From Chryseobacterium gleum (GTDB lineage Bacteria > Bacteroidota > Bacteroidia > Flavobacteriales_D > Crocinitomicaceae): 8,550 nucleotides of DNA. Position 1 is the first letter of the stretch. Every line of letters starts with the position of its first letter. The translations under genes and the position numbers were made by a program. The notes under the pieces were generated by a model. That model searched no databases, was not told where the DNA came from, and was given only the letters and a program-made list of their open reading frames with translations. Positions 1-5,411 of this stretch are shown one piece after another. The stretch lies in NCBI GenBank assembly GCA_945877005.1, contig CAMCQL010000071.1:1-8550 (forward strand), in the 5' to 3' direction.

Positions 1-774
1 GGTATTTCTGATATTGATACGAGAGCTCTTGTACGTCACATTAGAAGTAAAGGGGTTATGAATTCGATTATTTCTTCTGATAATTTAGATATTGAATTTC
101 TTAAATCAGAATTAAGTAAGGTTCCTTCAATGGCAGGTTTGGAATTGTCATCTAAAGTTTCTACAAAAGAATCTTATGATTTTGTACCTGACAATCCTTC
201 TTTCAAGGTTGCATTATTAGATTTGGGTGTTAAAAGAAGTATAGCACAATGTTTGGCTGATCGCGGTTGCCATGTGAGGGTTTTTCCTATGCATAGCACT
301 GTTGAAGAAATGGCAGCGTTCCAACCTGATGGGTTCATGTTATCTAATGGTCCTGGTGACCCTGGAGCTATGGCAGGAACTGTAGAATTAGTTAAGGAAA
401 TAATTGCTCAAAATAAACCGATTTTTGGGATTTGTTTAGGTCATCAAGTTTTAGCATTAAGTCAAGGTTTAACTACGGAAAAAATGTTTAATGGTCATCG
501 CGGTATAAATCATCCTATAAAAAATTTAAAAACAGGTAAAGGTGAGATAACTTCTCAAAATCATGGTTTTGTAGTTTCTAAGGAGAGTGTTAAAAATAAT
601 CCGTCGATTGAGGTAACGCATATTCATTTAAATGACGATACCATTGCAGGTATTGAAATTATTGGAAAGCCTGTATTTTCTGTACAATATCACCCAGAAG
701 CTTCTGCGGGGCCTCATGATTCAAGGTATTTGTTTGATCAGTTTATTGATAATATGAAAAAATTTAAAAATTAA
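1..774 (+). CDS. carA: Carbamoyl-phosphate synthase small (glutaminase) subunit, 5' end outside window
   Basis: This subunit hydrolyses glutamine and passes ammonia to the large subunit CarB, making cytoplasmic carbamoyl phosphate for pyrimidine and arginine synthesis. The frame is open from base 1, so 257 C-terminal residues are visible. The family is usually about 360-380 residues. The first visible residues, GISDIDTRALVRHIRSKG, match the end of the CarA N-terminal domain. A class I glutamine amidotransferase domain follows, with the LDLGVKRSI strand, the SNGPGDP loop, the nucleophile elbow GICLGHQ (catalytic Cys codon at 433-435) and the QYHPEAS segment carrying the catalytic His and Glu. 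All catalytic residues that can be checked are present. The ATG at 58 is internal and is not the start. The stop lies one base before the eno start, which suggests co-transcription and translational coupling. No Shine-Dalgarno-like motif is seen at that junction. Confidence 0.97.
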   Translation, partial: GISDIDTRALVRHIRSKGVMNSIISSDNLDIEFLKSELSKVPSMAGLELSSKVSTKESYDFVPDNPSFKVALLDLGVKRSIAQCLADRGCHVRVFPMHSTVEEMAAFQPDGFMLSNGPGDPGAMAGTVELVKEIIAQNKPIFGICLGHQVLALSQGLTTEKMFNGHRGINHPIKNLKTGKGEITSQNHGFVVSKESVKNNPSIEVTHIHLNDDTIAGIEIIGKPVFSVQYHPEASAGPHDSRYLFDQFIDNMKKFKN

Positions 775-775
775 T

Positions 776-2056
776 ATGAGTTTAATTACTAAAGTTGTTG
801 GAAGACAAATTTTGGATTCAAGAGGTAATCCTACTGTAGAAGTTGATATTTATACTACAAATGGTGTTTTAGGAAGAGCTGCTGTTCCTTCTGGTGCTTC
901 TACTGGTATTCATGAAGCTGTTGAATTACGTGACGGTGATATAAACATTTATTTAGGGAAAGGCGTATTGAAAGCAGTTAATAATGTGAATACTGTTATA
1001 AATGATGCTTTAGTTGGTAAACATGTCTATGATCAAAAAGGTATTGATCAAGTTTTATTGGCTTTAGATGGTACTGAAAATAAATCAAATTTAGGTGCGA
1101 ATGCAATTTTAGGTACTTCTTTAGCAGTTGCAAGAGCTGCAGCAGAAGAAGCTGGAATGTCTTTGTATCAATATATTGGTGGGGTTGGTGCAGTAACAAT
1201 GCCTGTACCAATGATGAATATTTTGAATGGAGGATCACATGCAGATAACTTAATTGATATTCAAGAATTCATGGTGATGCCATTTGGTGCTTCTTCTTTC
1301 TCTGAAGGTTTAAGAATGGGAACTGAAATTTTTCATCATTTGAAGAGTGTATTGAAAGATAAAGGAATGTCCACCAATGTTGGAGATGAGGGAGGTTTTG
1401 CACCTAACTTAGGATCTAATGAAGAAGCAATTCAAGTTGTGATGGAAGCAATTAAAAAAGCGGGATATACACCTGGTGAAGATGTATGGATTGCATTAGA
1501 TGCTGCATCTTCTGAGTTTTATAAAAATGGTAAATACGTTTTTGAATCTACAGGTGAAGAGCGTACTTCTGAAGAGATGGTCGCATTCTGGGAAGAATGG
1601 TGTGCTAAATATCCGATTATTTCAATTGAAGATGGCTTAGCAGAAGACGATTGGGCTGGATGGAAATTAGCTACAGAGAAATTAGGTCACAAAGTTCAAT
1701 TAGTGGGTGACGATTTATTTGTTACGAATACTAAAAGATTAGCAAGAGGTATAGCAGAAAATACTGCAAATTCAATTTTGGTTAAAGTAAACCAAATTGG
1801 TTCATTGACAGAAACAATTGAAGCCGTTCAATTGGCAACTAAAAATGGGTATACATCGGTAATGTCACACAGAAGTGGTGAGACAGAAGATAACACCATT
1901 GCTGATTTAGCGGTTGCATTAAACTGTGGACAAATCAAAACAGGTTCTGCTTCTAGAAGCGATCGTATGTCAAAATACAATCAGTTATTAAGAATTGAAG
2001 AAGAATTAGGCTCTACTGCTGTTTATTTAGGTAAGAATTTTAAGTTTATTAAATAA
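776..2056 (+). CDS. eno: Enolase (2-phosphoglycerate dehydratase)
   Basis: Enolase interconverts 2-phosphoglycerate and phosphoenolpyruvate in glycolysis, using Mg2+, in the cytoplasm. The 426 residues are full length for bacterial enolase. Visible landmarks are the mobile loop PSGASTG (residues 38-44), GGSHA with His155, GDEGG with the catalytic acid Glu205, metal ligands Asp242, Glu285 (SIEDGLAEDDW) and Asp312 (GDDLFVTN), the catalytic base Lys337 in the LVKVNQIGS signature, SHRSGET (364-370), and Lys388 in QIKTGSASRSDR. Nothing essential is missing. The ATG starts one base after the carA stop and no other start fits the family N-terminus (MSLITKVVGRQILDSRGNP). The upstream DNA is A/T-rich without an AGGAGG-like site, as is common in Bacteroidota. 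The gene is probably the last of the carA transcript, because a strong hairpin terminator follows the stop within about 25 bases. Confidence 0.99.
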   Translation: MSLITKVVGRQILDSRGNPTVEVDIYTTNGVLGRAAVPSGASTGIHEAVELRDGDINIYLGKGVLKAVNNVNTVINDALVGKHVYDQKGIDQVLLALDGTENKSNLGANAILGTSLAVARAAAEEAGMSLYQYIGGVGAVTMPVPMMNILNGGSHADNLIDIQEFMVMPFGASSFSEGLRMGTEIFHHLKSVLKDKGMSTNVGDEGGFAPNLGSNEEAIQVVMEAIKKAGYTPGEDVWIALDAASSEFYKNGKYVFESTGEERTSEEMVAFWEEWCAKYPIISIEDGLAEDDWAGWKLATEKLGHKVQLVGDDLFVTNTKRLARGIAENTANSILVKVNQIGSLTETIEAVQLATKNGYTSVMSHRSGETEDNTIADLAVALNCGQIKTGSASRSDRMSKYNQLLRIEEELGSTAVYLGKNFKFIK

Positions 2057-2079
2057 TAGTTCAATTTATTTAAATGAAA

Positions 2080-2111
2080 AAACTCTTTGGATTACCAAAG
2101 AGTTTTTTTTT
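2080..2111 (+). terminator. Intrinsic terminator after eno
   Basis: An 11-bp perfect stem (AAACTCTTTGG at 2080-2090 pairing with CCAAAGAGTTT at 2095-2105) encloses a four-base loop, ATTA. It runs into an unbroken T tract at 2103-2111. This is a textbook Rho-independent terminator and ends the carA-eno transcript before hutU. Confidence 0.93.
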
Positions 2112-2140
2112 AATAAATATTTTTATTCATAGAACATGTA

Positions 2141-2169
2141 TAGTATAAAATCGTTTTATCTTTATACTA
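2141..2169. promoter_or_regulatory. Inverted repeat upstream of hutU, candidate operator
   Basis: TAGTATAAA (2141-2149) and TTTATACTA (2161-2169) are perfect 9-bp inverted arms separated by 11 bases. The 3' arm ends 16 bases before the hutU ATG. A shorter nested repeat, ATAAAA (2145-2150) and TTTTAT (2154-2159), shares the 5' arm, so two alternative hairpins are possible. The segment also overlaps TATCTTTA (2157-2164), which differs at one position from the Bacteroidota -7 consensus TAnnTTTG. No good -33 box was found at the right distance. A repressor site controlling hutU is the natural guess, but AT-rich DNA gives such repeats by chance at some rate and no regulator gene is in view. Confidence 0.4.
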
Positions 2170-2185
2170 AGAATATAATTATCGT

Positions 2186-4198
2186 ATGACAACCCAACAA
2201 TTTCAACAAGATATCCTTCAAGGTATTCCTCATGAATTACCTGCAAAAACAGAATATGATTTTTCGATCAATCATGCTCCTAAGAGAAAACAAATTTTAT
2301 CAAAAGTAGAAATCCGTTTGGCATTAGAAAATTCTTTACGTTATTTCCCTAAACAATTTCATGCGGAGTTAGCACCAGAATTTTTACAAGAGTTGAATGA
2401 TTACGGTCGTATTTATATGTATCGTTTCAGACCAGATTATAAAATGTATGCGCGTCCGATTGAAGATTATCCTGGAAAATCAATGCAGGCAAAGGCGATT
2501 ATGTTGATGATTCAGAATAACTTGGATTACGCAGTAGCGCAACACCCTCATGAGTTAATTACTTACGGAGGAAACGGTGCTGTATTTCAAAACTGGATAC
2601 AATATCGTTTGACGATGAAGTATTTAGCTGAAATGACAGAGGAACAAACATTGGTCATGTATTCGGGTCACCCAATGGGATTGTATCCTTCTCATAAAGA
2701 TGCACCAAGAGTGGTTGTAACGAATGGCATGGTGATACCTAATTATTCTAAACCAGATGATTGGGAGAGAATGAATGCCTTAGGAGTTTCTCAATACGGT
2801 CAGATGACTGCTGGTTCGTATATGTATATCGGACCACAGGGAATTGTGCATGGTACTACGATTACCGTATTAAATGGATTTAGAAAAATCAAAAAATCGC
2901 CTGCAGGCTCTTTATTTGTAACCTCAGGATTAGGAGGTATGTCTGGAGCTCAACCAAAAGCAGGGAATATTTCGGGTTGCATAACAGTATGTGCAGAAGT
3001 GAATCCTAAAATAACGAAAATTAGACATGAACAAGGTTGGATCAATGAGGTTATTTCTGACTTGGATAATTTAGTGAATAGAGTTCGTGAAGCGCAATCG
3101 AATAAAGAAGTGGTTTCTATTGCTTATTTAGGAAATATTGTGGAGGTATGGGAGAAATTTGATACAGAAGAAATACATATTGATTTAGGTTCAGATCAAA
3201 CTTCATTACATAACCCTTGGGCTGGAGGATATTATCCAGTTGAATTAACTTTTGATGAATCAAATACATTGATGGCTGAAAATCCTGAGTTATTTAATCA
3301 AAAAGTAAGAGAAACCTTGGTTAGACATGCTGCTGCGGTAAATAAGCATACAACTAAAGGAACGTATTTCTTTGATTATGGAAATGCATTTTTATTGGAA
3401 GCATCTCGTGCAGGAGCAGATATCATGGCGGAAAATGGGATAGACTTTAAATATCCTTCTTATGTTCAGGATATTATGGGACCTATGTGTTTTGATTATG
3501 GATTTGGTCCATTTAGATGGGTGTGTGCATCTGGAAAAGTTGAAGATTTAGCAAAAACGGATGCGATTGCATGTCATGTATTAGAAGAATTAATGAAATC
3601 AAGTCCAGCTGAAATTCAGCAACAAATGGCAGATAACATTCAGTGGATTAAAGGAGCACAAGAAAATAAATTAGTCGTAGGCTCTCAAGCTCGTATTTTA
3701 TATGCAGATGCAGAAGGGCGTATGAAAATAGCTGAAGCGTTTAATAAAGCGATTGCTGCAGGTCAGATTGGTCTTGTTGTTTTAGGTCGTGATCATCATG
3801 ATGTATCAGGAACAGATTCTCCTTACAGAGAAACTTCTAACATTTATGATGGTTCTCGTTTCACAGCAGACATGGCTATTCATAATGTGATTGGAGATAG
3901 TTTCCGAGGTGCTACTTGGGTTTCAATTCACAATGGTGGTGGAGTAGGATGGGGCGAAGTGATTAACGGAGGTTTTGGAATGTTATTGGATGGATCAGAT
4001 GATACAGATAGACGTTTAAAATCTATGTTGCATTGGGATGTAAATAATGGAATTTCACGTAGAAGTTGGGCACGTAATGAAGGAGCTATTTTTGCAATAA
4101 AACGCGCAATGGAACAAGAGCCGAAATTGAAGGTTACGATTCCAGAGTTGGTTGAGGCTGAAGTGTTGGATAATTTGTTTATTGAAGAGAAAATTTAA
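2186..4198 (+). CDS. hutU: Urocanate hydratase (urocanase), long form
   Basis: Urocanase converts urocanate to imidazolonepropionate with tightly bound NAD+, the second step of histidine degradation, in the cytoplasm. At 670 residues it is about 110 longer than the proteobacterial/Bacillus type (about 555) and close to animal UROC1 in length. The text also fits that type: MYSGHPMGLYPSHKDAPR (158-175), TNGMVIPNYS (179-188) and GQMTAGSYMYIGPQGIVHGT (205-224). NAD-binding and active-site segments include YGGNGAVFQNW (127-137), SGLGGMSGAQPKAG (247-260), PMCFDYGFGPFRW (433-445; Cys435 is probably the counterpart of the reactive Cys410 of Pseudomonas putida urocanase), VVGSQARILYADAEGR (497-512), GRDHHDVSGTDSP (534-546) and IHNGGGVGWGEVINGG (581-596). 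It sits alone, with terminators on both sides and no hutH, hutI or hutG in the window, so it is probably its own transcription unit. The ATG is chosen because the N-terminus matches the long family; no Shine-Dalgarno sequence is seen. Confidence 0.97.
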   Translation: MTTQQFQQDILQGIPHELPAKTEYDFSINHAPKRKQILSKVEIRLALENSLRYFPKQFHAELAPEFLQELNDYGRIYMYRFRPDYKMYARPIEDYPGKSMQAKAIMLMIQNNLDYAVAQHPHELITYGGNGAVFQNWIQYRLTMKYLAEMTEEQTLVMYSGHPMGLYPSHKDAPRVVVTNGMVIPNYSKPDDWERMNALGVSQYGQMTAGSYMYIGPQGIVHGTTITVLNGFRKIKKSPAGSLFVTSGLGGMSGAQPKAGNISGCITVCAEVNPKITKIRHEQGWINEVISDLDNLVNRVREAQSNKEVVSIAYLGNIVEVWEKFDTEEIHIDLGSDQTSLHNPWAGGYYPVELTFDESNTLMAENPELFNQKVRETLVRHAAAVNKHTTKGTYFFDYGNAFLLEASRAGADIMAENGIDFKYPSYVQDIMGPMCFDYGFGPFRWVCASGKVEDLAKTDAIACHVLEELMKSSPAEIQQQMADNIQWIKGAQENKLVVGSQARILYADAEGRMKIAEAFNKAIAAGQIGLVVLGRDHHDVSGTDSPYRETSNIYDGSRFTADMAIHNVIGDSFRGATWVSIHNGGGVGWGEVINGGFGMLLDGSDDTDRRLKSMLHWDVNNGISRRSWARNEGAIFAIKRAMEQEPKLKVTIPELVEAEVLDNLFIEEKI

Positions 4199-4219
4199 AT
4201 AAAGCTTAATCAAATAATT

Positions 4220-4247
4220 AAGGGCTGAAATTCAGCCTTTTTTTTTT
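4220..4247 (+). terminator. Intrinsic terminator after hutU
   Basis: AAGGGCTGA (4220-4228) pairs with TCAGCCTTT (4232-4240) over nine base pairs including one G-T pair, with a three-base loop AAT. The tract from 4238 to 4247 is ten consecutive T. It lies 22 bases after the hutU stop and marks the end of that unit. Confidence 0.9.
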
Positions 4248-4289
4248 AAAAATTAATCCTATATTCCTTAGTTACGTTAAATGATTTAT

Positions 4290-4297
4290 TATTTTTG
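4290..4297 (+). promoter_or_regulatory. Candidate Bacteroidota -7 promoter element before the hsdR remnant
   Basis: TATTTTTG matches the Bacteroidota -7 consensus TAnnTTTG at every defined position. It lies 18 bases upstream of the preferred ATG of the hsdR remnant (4316) and 42 bases after the hutU terminator, so it is well placed to be the old operon promoter. The -33 region has no TTTG at 19-21 bases upstream, only TTAG near 4268. In DNA this AT-rich a single 8-base match is weak evidence. If active, it could also drive the two genes downstream of the scar, since no terminator hairpin was seen between 4297 and 4731. Confidence 0.3.
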
Positions 4298-4315
4298 AAA
4301 TGTAAATTGATGTAT

Positions 4316-4478
4316 ATGAGTAATCAGAATACTGAACAAAAGGCAAGAGATACTATAGATTTGATGCTATCTCAAGCAGATTGGATAATTCTAGATAAAT
4401 ACAAATTAGATTTTGTTGTGGGTTTAAGAATTAATTTTTCTAGAATATCAGACACAAGTTGTATTTGCAGAATATGGG
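4316..4478 (+). pseudogene. hsdR remnant: N-terminus of type I restriction endonuclease subunit, frameshifted and truncated
   Basis: HsdR is the ATP-dependent motor and nuclease subunit of type I restriction-modification enzymes and is normally about 800-1100 residues. Only about 54 remain. Reading from ATG 4316, MSNQNTEQKARDTIDLML and QADWIILDKYKLDFVVGL fit the usual HsdR opening (compare the family pattern EQKAR-x-TID-x(3,4)-A-x-W-x-(I/V)-QD...AGLGIAVREYQTD). The frame then breaks at a run of five T (4435-4439). Skipping one T moves to the next frame, which reads LEYQTQVVFAEYG, close to the family's REYQTDVGFADYVLF segment that starts the PD-(D/E)xK nuclease core. The expected Asp of ADY reads Glu. 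Without the shift the frame runs out of register to a stop at 4481-4483. The homology ends near 4478, where hsdS-like text begins. TTG 4295 and ATG 4310 are in-frame alternatives, but ATG 4316 matches the family. The assignment is from memory of family patterns, not alignment. Confidence 0.65.
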
Positions 4479-4695
4479 GGTAACTAGACAGGTTCTTACA
4501 AAAGGAATTCTAGAGAATCTTGAAATTCCCTTTCCACAATCGAAGAGCAGTCACCTAATCGTACAAGAAATTAAAAGTCGTTTGAGTGTAGTTAATAAAA
4601 TGGAAGAACAAATAAAAATAAGTTTACAACAAACTTAAGCTTTGAAATAAAATATTTTGAAGAAATCGTTATAGTGGGGAGATAAAAAGAGTTGA
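4471..4695 (+). pseudogene. hsdS remnant: C-terminus of type I specificity subunit, multiply mutated
   Basis: HsdS recognises the DNA target through two target-recognition domains, each followed by a long helix. Here only the end of the second unit survives. The frame reads NMGVTRQVLTKGILENLEIP, then VQEIKSRLSVVNKMEEQI and SLQQT, which fits the typical HsdS close (TILENLEIPLPPLxEQHLIVQEIESRLSVxDKMEETI...SLxQAEALRQSILKKAFEGKL). Decay is visible. The expected PP(L/I)EEQ hinge reads PQSKSS, but in the neighbouring frame bases 4539-4550 spell IEEQ, so a one-base loss before it and a one-base gain after it (near 4551) explain the text. Beyond that, TAA at 4636 and TAA at 4648 sit where Glu (QAEAL) and Gln (RQSIL) are expected, and ALK and NILKKSL continue in the same frame up to TAG 4672. 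About 75 residues of the usual 400 or so are left. Same strand and order as the hsdR remnant, with no hsdM between. Confidence 0.65.
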
Positions 4696-4730
4696 TAAAG
4701 GTGGGATACATGAGTTAGTATAAATTGATT

Positions 4731-5411
4731 ATGTTAAAAGAAATTTATTCGGTAGGTAAGTGTTTGTATTGTGAAGAAATGATAGATTCATTTGAGATAA
4801 AAAAACACATTGAGAAGCATCTTAAAGGAATTGAAAAAGAAGCAAAGAATATTCCAACAGAAAACTATTGTCATGTTGAAGTAGTATCAGAAAACTATTT
4901 TCTTGAATTGCTAGTAAAAGGAGAATCAAAAATGAAATTAATCGATTCTTTTTTAAAGAAAATTTGGTTGGACTGTTGCGGTCATTTAAGTGGTTTTTCT
5001 CATCGTCATTATAAGGTTTCAAAATCTGATTTGGTTGAAGATGTTTTTCAACCTCGTGTAAAAATAGGTTATCAGTATGATTATGGTTCAACTACTTATG
5101 TTGAATTAAAGGCTGGTAAACGATATACCTTACCTATACAAAAAAAAGATATTGTTCTATTATCAAGAAATGAGCCATTGCCTTTAAGTTATGATATATG
5201 TCACTATAAAATTGCGGCTTCACTTTGTTCTTGCTGTTTGAGGCAAGATGAATCTCTTTTTTGTAGTAGTTGTAAAGAAAAACATGGTGAACATTGTTCG
5301 GATTATTTGGATTGGTCAGAAATGCCCATTGTGAATTCACCTCGTATGGGAGTTTGTGGATATGAAGGAGGAACAATAGATAAAGAAAGAGATGGAATTT
5401 ATGGAAAATAA
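4731..5411 (+). CDS. pRiA4b ORF-3-like domain protein with N-terminal C2H2 and C-terminal zinc-ribbon motifs
   Basis: Function unknown. From ATG 4731 the protein has 226 residues; TTG 4725 is an in-frame alternative. An N-terminal zinc-finger-like motif has Cys11, Cys14, His26 and His30 (C-x2-C-x11-H-x3-H). Residues about 47-130 resemble the plasmid pRiA4b ORF-3-like domain, with FLELLVKGESKMKLIDSFLK, IWLDCCGHLSGF (79-90) and IGYQYDYGSTTYVEL (112-126). Next comes a cysteine/histidine cluster, CSCC (166-169), CSSC (178-181) and HGEHC (185-189), probably a zinc ribbon. The tail NSPRMGVCGYEGG (202-214) is recalled from other members of the group. No signal peptide or membrane segment is apparent, so it should be cytoplasmic. 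It overlaps the next gene by 20 bases, indicating coupled translation, and begins 35 bases after the hsdS remnant. The reading frame is intact. A nucleic-acid-binding or adaptor role is plausible from the zinc motifs but is not shown. Confidence 0.8.
   Translation: MLKEIYSVGKCLYCEEMIDSFEIKKHIEKHLKGIEKEAKNIPTENYCHVEVVSENYFLELLVKGESKMKLIDSFLKKIWLDCCGHLSGFSHRHYKVSKSDLVEDVFQPRVKIGYQYDYGSTTYVELKAGKRYTLPIQKKDIVLLSRNEPLPLSYDICHYKIAASLCSCCLRQDESLFCSSCKEKHGEHCSDYLDWSEMPIVNSPRMGVCGYEGGTIDKERDGIYGK

Noticed and set aside
996..1238. 80-codon minus-strand open frame inside eno
   Set aside because: It lies wholly within the certain eno gene, is rich in Leu/His/Gln as expected from an antisense reading, and has no family resemblance.
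2157..2164. TATCTTTA as a definite hutU promoter -7 box
   Set aside because: It has one mismatch to TAnnTTTG and no TTTG at the proper upstream distance, so it is mentioned only with the inverted repeat and not called as a promoter.
4444..4483. Taking the hsdR-remnant open frame to its stop at 4481 as a genuine 55-62-residue small protein
   Set aside because: Its last ~14 residues are out of frame. The homologous text continues in the neighbouring frame after a one-base slip, so it is a broken fragment.
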